This document shows positions 1 through 7,611 of a stretch of 20,641 bases of DNA, one piece after another. Within the stretch, counting starts at the first letter, position 1, and every line of letters starts with the position of its first letter. Location of the stretch: positions 1 through 20,641 of the forward strand of contig CAZQRT010000016.1 in the NCBI GenBank assembly GCA_964596105.1. Reading direction: 5' to 3'. Source of the stretch: CAJUOR01 sp964596105. Lineage in GTDB: Bacteria > Bacillota_I > Bacilli_A > Erysipelotrichales > Coprobacillaceae. Both the position numbers and the translations under genes were made by a program. The notes beneath the pieces were generated by a model, which was not told where the DNA came from, ran no database searches, and worked only from the letters and a program-made list of their open reading frames with translations.

Positions 1-1362
1 GCTGCGGTGATAGGTCAAAGCGACATCGCAGCGCGGGCATTTCGGGACATAGCCGCATTCCTGGCAGATCACATAGCGGGAAAAGCCGCGCCGGTTGACG
101 AGAATGATGGCCTGTTTGCCGCCGTCCAGGCAGTTCTTCAAGGCCTGGATAAAAGGCTCGGAAAACAGCGCGAGACGGCCTTCTTTCGCCATATCGATAA
201 TAACCGGCCGGGCCAGCGGGACATCGTGGACGCGCTTTGTTAACTGCAACAGATGGTAACTGCCCTTGCGGGCGCGGGCAAAGCTCTCTAAAGCCGGGGA
301 CGCGCTGCCTAAAATGAGCCGGCTGTGATGATATCTGGCGCGCCATAAGGCGATATCGCGGGTGTGATAACAAGGGGCGTGATCCTGCTTGTAGCTGCTG
401 TCATGCTCCTCGTCGAGAATGATCAGGCCGATGTCGTCAAGCGGGGCGAAAATCGCGCTGCGGGCGCCGACGACGATGCGCACCCTGCCATCCATGATCG
501 CCCGGTAGGCGTCTTCCCTTTCCCCGCCGGTCAGGCGGGAATGGAGAATGACGACCTGCGCGCCGAAACGGCTGATAAACAAAGCCGCTAAGGCCGGTGT
601 CAGGGAAATCTCCGGCACCAGCATCAAAACCTGGCGGTTGGCCGCGATGACGCGTTTGGCGGCGTGCAAATAAACCTCCGTCTTTCCTGAACCGGTCACG
701 CCGTAAAGCAGAAACGGCTTTTCCGCCCCGGCGGCAAAAAGCTCTTCCAGGCAGGCTTGCTGCTCTTCGGTCAGTTCCGGGACCGGCTGTGTTGATGGCT
801 TTCTTGCCGGCAGACGGGAGACATTTTCCCAGACATAAGCGGCCGCCCCTTTAGCCACCAGGGCGTCCCTTAAGGAAGCCGACACCGCGGCATCTTTGAC
901 ATACTCCCCGCCGCTCTCTTCGAGATGGGTTAAATAAAGCTGCTGGCGGGTTGTCAAAGGCATATCACGGGAGACAAAAACGATTTTCTTTAAAGTCTTC
1001 GCGGTCCGCTTCGCCTTGCTGGTGGGTTTTAAAGAGGGCGGAAGAACGGTTTTAAAACACGTGGCGAGACTGGTCAGGGTCGTTTTCGACAGCCACTGCG
1101 CGAGCTGCATCAGCTCATCTTTGATCACCGGTTTGTCATCGATGATATCAGTGAGATAGCGGTAGCTGATGCCGTCCCGCTCGCAAAGCTTCTCCAGACT
1201 CAATGCTTCATAGCGGCAGGCTAAAACCAGCCCGACCAGCTGCTGAGAGCCGAAGGGAACATGAACCCGCACCCCGGGCGCCACAAAACCGGCGGACGCG
1301 TAGCCGAAAGTCATGTCGCGATGCCGGACCGGATGTTCGACAATCACTTGCACAAGATACAT
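1..1362 (-). CDS. priA: Primosomal protein N' (PriA) replication restart helicase, 3' end cut by the window edge
   Basis: PriA is a superfamily 2 3'-to-5' DNA helicase that recognises abandoned forks and reloads the replicative helicase. The first 454 residues are visible; the family is usually a little over 700. The N-terminal fork-binding region begins MYLVQVIVEHPV. A Walker A motif GVTGSGKT lies at about residues 221-228 and a Walker B/DEEH box (ILDEEHDSSYKQDHAP) at about 317-320. The zinc-binding region starts at the cut end with two CxxC pairs, in CQECGYVPKCPRC. The frame is open to base 1, so the rest lies outside. I chose ATG 1362 because GAGGAGGGA sits 7 bases upstream; an alternative ATG at 1369 is in another frame. 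It follows gmk by about 25 bases with no terminator or clear promoter between, so it is probably cotranscribed with gmk. Identification is firm. Confidence 0.97.
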   Translation of the reverse strand, partial: MYLVQVIVEHPVRHRDMTFGYASAGFVAPGVRVHVPFGSQQLVGLVLACRYEALSLEKLCERDGISYRYLTDIIDDKPVIKDELMQLAQWLSKTTLTSLATCFKTVLPPSLKPTSKAKRTAKTLKKIVFVSRDMPLTTRQQLYLTHLEESGGEYVKDAAVSASLRDALVAKGAAAYVWENVSRLPARKPSTQPVPELTEEQQACLEELFAAGAEKPFLLYGVTGSGKTEVYLHAAKRVIAANRQVLMLVPEISLTPALAALFISRFGAQVVILHSRLTGGEREDAYRAIMDGRVRIVVGARSAIFAPLDDIGLIILDEEHDSSYKQDHAPCYHTRDIALWRARYHHSRLILGSASPALESFARARKGSYHLLQLTKRVHDVPLARPVIIDMAKEGRLALFSEPFIQALKNCLDGGKQAIILVNRRGFSRYVICQECGYVPKCPRCDVALTYHRS

Positions 1363-1387
1363 CGTCCATCCCTCCTCATACCGCGGT

Positions 1388-1942
1388 TCAGGCCATGATC
1401 AGGGCTTTTACCGCGGCCGCGGCCTGATCAAGATCATCATTGATGATGATGTGGTCGTAATAACGGCTGTTATCCATATCTTCCTGAGCCTGTTTTAAGC
1501 GGCTTTGGATCTCGTCTTCGCTTTCGGTATTACGAAAGCGGATCCTTCTTTCCAGTTCGGTCATGCTTGGCGGCATGATGAAAATGCTCAGGGTATCAGG
1601 CACCCGGGCCATGACCTGACGGGCCCCCTTGGTCTCAATTTCAAGCAGGACATGCTTACCTTCCCGCATTTTTTGAAAGACCTCTTTTTTCGGGGTGCCG
1701 TAGCTGTGATCGACAAAGTTCGCGTACTCTAAAAAACCGTCCTCCGCCACCAGCGCATCAAAGGTTTTCTGGTCGATAAAGTGGTAGTGAACGCCGTCGA
1801 TCTCACCGGGCCGCGGTTTTCGGGTGGTGCAGGAAATGGAAAAATACAGCGGGATTTCCGGATCGGCCAGCAGTTTTTCTTTGATGCTGCCCTTCCCGGC
1901 GCCGCTCGGACCGCTTAAAATAATCAGTTTACCCTGTTTCAT
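1388..1942 (-). CDS. gmk: Guanylate kinase
   Basis: Guanylate kinase phosphorylates GMP or dGMP to the diphosphate with ATP, a cytosolic step of purine nucleotide supply. The 184-residue protein has the P-loop LSGPSGAGKGS near residues 9-19, the GMP-binding segment SCTTRKPRPGEIDGVHYHF, the YGTPKKEV segment that contacts GMP, and the lid region RRIRFRNTESEDEIQSRL. The length is slightly below the usual 190-210, with nothing missing. ATG 1942 is preferred because AGGTGA lies 6 bases upstream; an in-frame GTG at 1945 directly before it would add one residue and leave only 3 bases of spacing. The gene has its own promoter facing away from rqcH and is followed closely by priA. In many Bacillota rpoZ lies directly after gmk; here it is missing. 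Confidence 0.97.
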   Translation of the reverse strand: MKQGKLIILSGPSGAGKGSIKEKLLADPEIPLYFSISCTTRKPRPGEIDGVHYHFIDQKTFDALVAEDGFLEYANFVDHSYGTPKKEVFQKMREGKHVLLEIETKGARQVMARVPDTLSIFIMPPSMTELERRIRFRNTESEDEIQSRLKQAQEDMDNSRYYDHIIINDDLDQAAAAVKALIMA

Positions 1943-1964
1943 CACGCCTCACCTCACGGCCACC

Positions 1965-1993
1965 ATTTTACCATGTTTTCGCATTTGAGGCAA
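1965..1993 (-). promoter_or_regulatory. SigA-type promoter for gmk-priA with extended -10
   Basis: On the minus strand a -35 like TTGCCT (1988-1993) is followed by a 17-base spacer and the -10 TAAAAT (1965-1970), preceded by TGG, so it is an extended -10. The predicted start leaves a short leader of about 15 bases before the gmk ATG at 1942. The call rests on motif match and spacing only. Confidence 0.55.
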
Positions 1994-2001
1994 TGTCATG
2001 A

Positions 2002-2031
2002 TTGGACAAGGTCCTTAAAATCGGCTATACT
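2002..2031 (+). promoter_or_regulatory. Promoter for rqcH-pgeF
   Basis: The plus strand has TTGGACA (2002-2008) and the -10 TATACT (2026-2031), with 17 bases between if TGGACA is taken as the -35 hexamer, or 18 if TTGGAC is. It points into rqcH, whose GTG start is at 2055, and is back-to-back with the gmk promoter. Motif-based call. Confidence 0.5.
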
Positions 2032-2054
2032 GACAGGGATTGGAGGGAGTTACC

Positions 2055-3644
2055 GTGAGCTTTGACGGCATAGTCACCGAGCGGTGTTGTGATTTATTAA
2101 AAGCCCGGTTAAGCGGGGGACGCATCAACCGCGTCTATCAGCTTTCCCGCTATGAGCTTCTCATGCAGGTGCGGGCCAGACAGGAAACCGTGCCGGTTTT
2201 GTTTTCCTGTCATCCCGATCATGCCCGCTTTCACATCACCACCCTCAACTACACCAAACCGGATCACCCTTCCCCTTTAGCCATGCGCTTTCGGCGCTGT
2301 CTGGAAGGGGCCGTGATCAAAGACATTGCGCAGCTTTCCTATGAGCGCGTGGTCGTGCTGACGCTATTGGCGCATAATGAGATCGGCGACGCCGTGACGC
2401 GCTATCTCTATGTGGAAATCATGGGCCGCCATTCCAATATCATTCTCGCTGATGAAAATCAGACTATCATCGAGGCCATGAAGCGGATTGATCCGGCTAT
2501 CAGCCGGCGCGTCATCCAGCCTAAAGCGAAATATGAGCTGCCGCCTTTTTTAAACAAGAAGGATCCTTTGACCCTGCGAAGCGCTGATGATCCTTTGCTT
2601 TATAAGGAGTACGCCGGCATCTCGCCGGTGCTGGCGCGTGAGCTTTGTGTGTCTCAGGATCCCGCCGCGACGATCCGCGATGCCCTAAAAAGCAATCAGC
2701 TTTATCTTTATGACGAGGAGTATCATCTCGTTCCCCTGCACCACCTGCATCAGCCAGGCCGGGTATTGCCCTTGTTTGAGGGGCTGGACACGTTTTATCA
2801 GCGGAAGGATGAGAAGGACCGCATCAAACAATACACAAGCAATCTCTCGCATTTTGTCGATGAGCGCTTAAAGAAACAGGAGCAGAAGCTGAACAAGCTG
2901 GAGCAGGAGCTTTTTGAGAGCCAGAACAGCGAGGAGTTCAAAATCAAAGGCGAGCTTTTGTACAGTTATGAAAATCTCGTCCACAAGGGCATGCGCTCCG
3001 TCACGGTCGAGAACTACTATAATCAGGAAATGATCCGCATCGAGCTGGATGAGCGCCTCGACGGCAAGGGCAATGCCAAACGCTATTTTGCCCGCTACCA
3101 GAAGGCCCGTAACGCGATTTCCTATCTCCAGGAGCAGATCGCGATTACCAAAGGCGAGATCGAATACTTTCAGACCTTGCAGTCGCAAATGGATTTTGTC
3201 AATTTGCAGGACGCCCTGGAGATCAAAGAGGAACTGGAGAAAGCCGGCTATTTAAGCCAGAAAAAAGCCCCGTCCAAAAAAAAGCGGACGCCGCAGTGTC
3301 TGTGTGTCAAGGGGGCGGACGGAACCTTGTTTTACGTGGGCAAAAACAATCTCCAGAATGATTATCTGACCTTCAAGTTCGCCGCCAAGAACGATCTCTG
3401 GTTTCATGTCAAGGACGCTCCCGGCAGCCATGTCATCGCCCGCTGTGAAAATCCCGATGAATATGTCATCCGCTTTGGCGCCAATCTCGCCGCGCTTTAT
3501 TCCGCGGCCCGCCATTCCAGTTCGGTGGCGGTGAACTACACCCGCGTCAGGCAGCTGAAAAAAGCCCCGGGAGGATATCCGGGCAAAGTGCTTTTGTCAC
3601 ACTATAAAACGATTTATATCGATCCTGACGATCAAGGAGAATGA
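2055..3644 (+). CDS. rqcH: Ribosome quality control protein RqcH (NFACT family)
   Basis: RqcH (Rqc2/NEMF homologue, once called fibronectin-binding protein A) binds stalled 50S subunits and recruits tRNA-Ala to add C-terminal alanine tails for degradation. The 529-residue protein is close to the roughly 570 usual. It opens with SFDGIVTER and GGRINRVYQ (NFACT-N) and has MGRHSNIIL near residue 128. A helical/coiled-coil middle spans about 260-390, including KGNAKRYFARYQKARNA, and the C-terminal NFACT-R domain has GKNNLQNDYLTFK and KDAPGSH near 457. GTG 2055 is chosen because GGAGGGAG (2042-2049) lies 5-7 bases upstream and the family starts MSFDG; an in-frame TTG at 2040 overlaps that ribosome binding site. 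Oddity: the DR motif at 97-98 reads Glu-Arg. pgeF follows 3 bases after the stop. Confidence 0.95.
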   Translation: MSFDGIVTERCCDLLKARLSGGRINRVYQLSRYELLMQVRARQETVPVLFSCHPDHARFHITTLNYTKPDHPSPLAMRFRRCLEGAVIKDIAQLSYERVVVLTLLAHNEIGDAVTRYLYVEIMGRHSNIILADENQTIIEAMKRIDPAISRRVIQPKAKYELPPFLNKKDPLTLRSADDPLLYKEYAGISPVLARELCVSQDPAATIRDALKSNQLYLYDEEYHLVPLHHLHQPGRVLPLFEGLDTFYQRKDEKDRIKQYTSNLSHFVDERLKKQEQKLNKLEQELFESQNSEEFKIKGELLYSYENLVHKGMRSVTVENYYNQEMIRIELDERLDGKGNAKRYFARYQKARNAISYLQEQIAITKGEIEYFQTLQSQMDFVNLQDALEIKEELEKAGYLSQKKAPSKKKRTPQCLCVKGADGTLFYVGKNNLQNDYLTFKFAAKNDLWFHVKDAPGSHVIARCENPDEYVIRFGANLAALYSAARHSSSVAVNYTRVRQLKKAPGGYPGKVLLSHYKTIYIDPDDQGE

Positions 3645-3647
3645 GGA

Positions 3648-4439
3648 ATGGAATATCTCTACTGGCAGCCGGAAAAGGGCATTCTGGCCGGCACGACGCT
3701 GCGCCTTGGGGGCCGTTCCCAAGGTCCCAAAGCGGAAAACAATCTCGCTTTAAATGTCGGTGATGATGAGGCTGATGTGCTATACAACCGGCGCCTTCTG
3801 GCCAAGGATCTCCACACCGATTTGAGTCACATGGTCTCGCCTGACCAGACCCACTCCACCAGCTTTCAAAAGGTGACATTATCAGAGGGCGGGCGGGGCA
3901 TGTATACGCGCGCGGATGCCCTCGCCAATACCGATGCCCTGTATACCCGGGATGAGAATCTGTTTTTGCTGACGTATCACGCCGACTGCATTCCGGTCCT
4001 TTTGTATGATCCGAAAACGCGCCTGATCGCCGCCATCCACGCCGGCTGGAGAGGCAATGTCAACGGTATCATCATGAAGGTTTTAAAGCATCTGACCGCG
4101 GCGGAAAATATCGATGTCGCCGCTACTTACGCCTACATCGGTCCTTCTTTAGGCAAAGAGAGCTTTGAGGCGCGCGATGATATCATTGATCTCGTGAAAC
4201 AGATGCCGGTTGATACCGCTGACTGCTACCATATGGACGCCCCGGGCATTTATCATCTAGACGCCAAAAAGCTGGCTTTTCGCCAGCTTGAGACGTGCGG
4301 GATCGACCCCGCGAAGATCACGGTGCGCCCCGAGGATACTTATCAGGACGACCGCTTTTATTCGTATCGCAAAGATCACCAGACCGGACGGCATGTTTCT
4401 TTCATCGCGATGCTTTCATCACTTCCGGAATCATCGTGA
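3648..4439 (+). CDS. pgeF: Laccase-domain peptidoglycan editing factor / purine nucleoside phosphorylase (PgeF, YfiH/YlmD family)
   Basis: This family (PF02578) was long annotated as polyphenol oxidase. Members act as zinc-dependent purine nucleoside phosphorylases and adenosine deaminases, and in E. coli YfiH is linked to peptidoglycan precursor editing. The 263-residue protein carries the three expected metal ligands: His69 in PDQTHS, Cys114 in HADCIPV and His131 in IHAGWRGN, with the family's 17-residue Cys-to-His spacing. It also has the IGPSLGKESFE segment. ATG 3648 has AAGGAG (3634-3639) upstream, inside the end of rqcH, which indicates cotranscription and probable translational coupling. 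Its last 38 bases overlap the 3' end of the convergent nnr gene. Which of the reported activities dominates here cannot be read from the sequence. Confidence 0.93.
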   Translation: MEYLYWQPEKGILAGTTLRLGGRSQGPKAENNLALNVGDDEADVLYNRRLLAKDLHTDLSHMVSPDQTHSTSFQKVTLSEGGRGMYTRADALANTDALYTRDENLFLLTYHADCIPVLLYDPKTRLIAAIHAGWRGNVNGIIMKVLKHLTAAENIDVAATYAYIGPSLGKESFEARDDIIDLVKQMPVDTADCYHMDAPGIYHLDAKKLAFRQLETCGIDPAKITVRPEDTYQDDRFYSYRKDHQTGRHVSFIAMLSSLPESS

Positions 4440-5826
4440 TCACCTGTTCCGCTAAAACGGTATACTGTTTTTTGGCGAGAAGCTCCCCGGCCCGGCCGTG
4501 GCAGTAAACGCCGGCCAGGCAGGCCTCAACCGGATCATAACCCTGCGCCAGAAAGCTGGCGATAATGCCGGCCAAAGTGTCGCCCATGCCCGCGGTCGCC
4601 ATCGCGCGGTCCCCCGCGCATACCCGGTAACAGCGTTTGCCGTCGGTCACCATGGTCAGCGGACCTTTCAGAACCACCGTCACATGATGCCGCCTGGCAT
4701 AAGCGCGGGCGGCAAAATAAACGTCTCCTTCCGCGTCAAGGCGTTTCATTTCCCCGATATGCGGGGTTAAAATCAAAGGGCAGCGCGCCAGCTCTAAAAG
4801 CTTCGGGTTTTGGGCTAAAAGGTTCAAACCGTCGGCATCGATGAGGACGGGAACAGCGGAAGTTTTTAAAATGGTTTCGAGCTCATGAGCGCTATCCGGG
4901 CTGGTCGTTTTCCCGCAGCCAAAAAGAAACGCGGTAGCCTGTTTTTCATCCCCGCCGCCTAATATCAGTTCAGGGTATTTCCAGACCGCCATCCGGGCGG
5001 TTTTTTCATCACTGTGAAGACTGACCAGTCCGCATCCGGCATAAAGCGCCGCGCCCGCCGCCAGCATCGCGGCCCCGGGATAGCGGTCCGATCCGGCATG
5101 GACGCTTAAATATCCGTAGCGGCCTTTATAGCCCGCGTAGGCTCTTGGTTTGATAATCTTTTTGATATCGGCAGCGGTGATGGTTTGGGCCATGCCGCTT
5201 TCCTCATAGAGAGACTCATCGGCACTAAACGGGACCACCGTGATCTGGCCGGTATAAATGGCGGCCTCGGGATTATAAAAGCCGGCTTTCATGGCCGCGA
5301 GACAAAGGGTGACATCCGCTTTGACACACGCCCCTTCCGCTTCGCCGTCATCGGCTCTTAAGCCGGAAGGAATATCGATGGCGTAGACCGTCGCGTTTTG
5401 CGCGTTGATGAGGTTGATTAACGTCTCATACATGCCTTGGGGAGCGTGATTCAAGCCGGTCCCCAGCAGGGCGTCGATGATGGCGTCATGGTCTTGAATG
5501 GTTTCAAGCAGCTTGTCATATGAGGAAATGATCTGACTTGGTCCAAGTTTTTGGTAATAACAAGCGGCGGCCTCCCCAAGCTTTTCTACCGGATCAGCGA
5601 GATAGACGGAAACCGCGTGGTTACTCTCGGCAAGCAGGCCGGCCAGACATAGTCCGTCCGCCCCGTTATTGCCTTTCCCGGCGATGATCAGGGGATTTTT
5701 TGTTTTCTCGATATAAGGGTAAAGACTTTGAGCGGCTTTAAGAACTAATTCGCTGACGGTGATCTTTTCTTTAGAAAGAAACAGCTCGTCATAACGGCGA
5801 AAATGGCTGACGTTTCCAACCCACAT
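4402..5826 (-). CDS. nnr: Bifunctional NAD(P)HX epimerase / ADP-dependent NAD(P)HX dehydratase
   Basis: This fused metabolite-repair enzyme restores NAD(P)H that has been hydrated by heat or by GAPDH. The N-terminal YjeF-type half interconverts R- and S-NAD(P)HX; the C-terminal ribokinase-like half dehydrates S-NAD(P)HX with ADP. In the 474-residue protein the epimerase half shows GKGNNGADGL (about 50-59) and DALLGTGLN. The dehydratase half, from roughly residue 225, shows GRYGYLSVHAGSDRYPGAA, LTPHIGEMKRL, and the nucleotide/Mg loop MATAGMGDTLAGI. ATG 5826 is chosen because GGAGG lies 8 bases upstream; a TTG at 5841 in the same frame overlaps the ribosome binding site and a terminator T-run. 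The 3' end overlaps pgeF tail to tail. An intrinsic terminator of the upstream nlpC-type gene ends directly before the ribosome binding site. Confidence 0.95.
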   Translation of the reverse strand: MWVGNVSHFRRYDELFLSKEKITVSELVLKAAQSLYPYIEKTKNPLIIAGKGNNGADGLCLAGLLAESNHAVSVYLADPVEKLGEAAACYYQKLGPSQIISSYDKLLETIQDHDAIIDALLGTGLNHAPQGMYETLINLINAQNATVYAIDIPSGLRADDGEAEGACVKADVTLCLAAMKAGFYNPEAAIYTGQITVVPFSADESLYEESGMAQTITAADIKKIIKPRAYAGYKGRYGYLSVHAGSDRYPGAAMLAAGAALYAGCGLVSLHSDEKTARMAVWKYPELILGGGDEKQATAFLFGCGKTTSPDSAHELETILKTSAVPVLIDADGLNLLAQNPKLLELARCPLILTPHIGEMKRLDAEGDVYFAARAYARRHHVTVVLKGPLTMVTDGKRCYRVCAGDRAMATAGMGDTLAGIIASFLAQGYDPVEACLAGVYCHGRAGELLAKKQYTVLAEQVITMIPEVMKASR

Positions 5827-5839
5827 ATTTGATTCCTCC

Positions 5840-5865
5840 AAAAAAAAGGATTCCCGAAGGAATCC
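5840..5865 (-). terminator. Intrinsic terminator after the NlpC/P60 gene, abutting the nnr ribosome binding site
   Basis: Reading the minus strand, GGATTCC (5865-5859), loop TTCG and GGAATCC (5854-5848) form a 7-bp stem with a stable UUCG tetraloop, followed by eight T residues (5847-5840). It starts 3 bases after the TAA of the NlpC/P60 gene. The T-run runs straight into the GGAGGAATC of nnr, so there is no room for a promoter between terminator and nnr. Confidence 0.88.
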
Positions 5866-5868
5866 CGA

Positions 5869-7371
5869 TTAGTAAAATCTGCCGCCGGCGACAAAGGCGC
5901 CGTACCAGTAATCGTTCAGGCTCGTGTACTGCACGCCGGTCGCTTCCGTACCGGCATGGACCATCATGCCGTTGCCGACATAGATGCCGACATGAGAACA
6001 ATAACTGTCGGTGGAAAAGAAGATCAGATCGCCCGGTAAAAGATCACCGATGCTGCCTACCATTTCCGTACAGGCGCTGTACTGGGCGGTCACGGTGCGC
6101 GGAACGGAAACTCCGGCCTGGGCGTAAACCCACTGCACCAGTCCCGAGCAGTCAAAGGCGTAAGGACCGGCCGCGCCGTAAACGTAAGGCAGACCGATGC
6201 GGCCCATCGCGGTCTGGGTAACGGAATTGCCGACAAATTCAGCGGGATCATAAACCATGACGGAGAAAGTCTTGGTGGTTTGATTGCCGCTGGCATCGAT
6301 CGCGGAAACGGTAACCGTCTTCTCACCTTCCGTGGTAAGATCGATGGTCGGACTGCTGTAAGTCACCTTGCTGGTGATATCGAGATCATAGTTATCGGTC
6401 ACGGTCACATAATCAGCGACATTCAGCGGGGTGTCGCTCATCTTGACACTGAAGTTGTTCTCGGTAAAAGTGATGACCGGGGCTTCCGTATCAGCGACCG
6501 TGATATTGAGCTGCTGTTCGGAACGGTTGCCCGAGGAGTCCTGCACGGCTAATGTCAAAGTCGCCGTGGAACCCATGCTGTAAGTATCCGGGGCACTGCC
6601 AGTCACTTCGATCTGGTCAGTAATATTTCCCTCATATTCATCGATAGCCTTGGCAAACTGCGTCAGATCAAAGGTCTCGCCGTAATTGATGCGGGCCTCA
6701 CCGTTGTCTTTTAACTCCAGCTGCGGAGCGACATCATCGATAATATAAACCGGAATAGACTGAAAGGCCTCATTGCCGGCGTCATCAGCCACGCTGACAT
6801 TGACAAACTGCGGACCCAATACCGTGGTATCAAGATAAGTATCCTGCTGAATAAAAGCGGTGACATCACCGTAATTACCGGAATTCACATTATCGTCTAT
6901 GGCACTGATATAATTCCGGATATCACCATCGGAGTTATAGCGAAGCTGTAATACATTGCCATCAGAATGATGAACATCGCTGGATGCGTTGATCGAAATG
7001 ACCGGGGCTTTGGTGTCCCTGACAATGACCGTCAGATCCTTGGTAGACTGATTACTGAAAGAGTCCGCCGCCGTAACCGGAACAATGTAAGTTCCTTCCC
7101 GGGAACTGTCAAAACCCGACTGATCTATATTCACCGTAATCGCGGCACGTTCTTCTAAATTATCCACAATGCTGATCTGGTTAGGATCAATCTCCTGATT
7201 GATATCCAGTTCCAGGGTATCGGTTAAAATCTCCGGCGCTTCGGTATCCAGTGCCGCGTATCCTACCAGCATGAAACTGGAGACACAAACCATCGGCATG
7301 AACATCGCTTTGCGTTTGCCAAGCGCTTCCAGCACTGTGGATTTTATTTGAACGTTTTCATCATCATTCAA
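5869..7371 (-). CDS. Membrane-anchored NlpC/P60 peptidoglycan hydrolase with Ig-like repeats
   Basis: This is a probable cell-wall endopeptidase of the C40 family, which cleaves stem-peptide bonds such as gamma-D-Glu-diaminoacid. In the 500-residue protein a short basic N-terminus leads to a hydrophobic segment at about 22-41 (membrane anchor or uncleaved signal). Four Ig-like modules follow, starting near residues 42, 119, 212 and 294, each opening D-x-x-A-P and most closing with a D-x-S/A-G-N motif. The C-terminal NlpC/P60 domain spans about 375-500, with Cys408 (FDCSGL), His460 (SHVGIY) and His472 (VHAGT). The start is TTG 7371: GGAGG lies 8 bases upstream, and the nearby ATG triplets are in another frame that stops after a few codons. 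It has its own promoter and terminator, so it is probably monocistronic. Confidence 0.9.
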   Translation of the reverse strand: MNDDENVQIKSTVLEALGKRKAMFMPMVCVSSFMLVGYAALDTEAPEILTDTLELDINQEIDPNQISIVDNLEERAAITVNIDQSGFDSSREGTYIVPVTAADSFSNQSTKDLTVIVRDTKAPVISINASSDVHHSDGNVLQLRYNSDGDIRNYISAIDDNVNSGNYGDVTAFIQQDTYLDTTVLGPQFVNVSVADDAGNEAFQSIPVYIIDDVAPQLELKDNGEARINYGETFDLTQFAKAIDEYEGNITDQIEVTGSAPDTYSMGSTATLTLAVQDSSGNRSEQQLNITVADTEAPVITFTENNFSVKMSDTPLNVADYVTVTDNYDLDITSKVTYSSPTIDLTTEGEKTVTVSAIDASGNQTTKTFSVMVYDPAEFVGNSVTQTAMGRIGLPYVYGAAGPYAFDCSGLVQWVYAQAGVSVPRTVTAQYSACTEMVGSIGDLLPGDLIFFSTDSYCSHVGIYVGNGMMVHAGTEATGVQYTSLNDYWYGAFVAGGRFY

Positions 7372-7406
7372 TCCAATTACCTCCTTTCATTCCATTAGTT
7401 GCCTGT

Positions 7407-7435
7407 ATGATACCATAGTTTTCGGGAAAAGTCTA
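7407..7435 (-). promoter_or_regulatory. Promoter for the NlpC/P60 gene, extended -10
   Basis: On the minus strand the -35 TAGACT (7430-7435), a 17-base spacer and the -10 TATCAT (7407-7412) preceded by TGG form an extended -10 promoter. The predicted leader to TTG 7371 is about 30 bases. A further TTGACT (7463-7468) upstream could be the -35 of a second, weaker promoter with a poor -10. Confidence 0.6.
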
Positions 7436-7519
7436 GCCATATGACCCCTTTTTCCGTAAAAAAGTCAAAAAGAAACAGCTATTTTTATTTAGGATTTATA
7501 CAAATATTATATTTTTAGA

Positions 7520-7557
7520 AAAATCACGGGACCGATTAGCGATAATCCCGTGATTTT
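7520..7557 (-). terminator. Intrinsic terminator of the ABC-HAD-lemA operon
   Basis: A 12-bp perfect stem pairs 7520-7531 with 7546-7557 around a 14-base loop. On the minus strand the stem ends in a T-rich run (TGATTTTTCTAAAAATA) about 55 bases after the lemA stop. The reverse side is also fairly T-rich. It separates lemA from the NlpC/P60 promoter. Confidence 0.8.
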
Positions 7558-7611
7558 AATTTTTCATAAATTATTTTTAGAAGTGACGATTATTATTATC
7601 ACAAACGAAGT

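Noticed and set aside
2868..3879. Long antisense reading frames opposite rqcH and pgeF
   Set aside because: They have no ribosome binding sites or recognisable domains and are explained by codon bias of the genes on the other strand.
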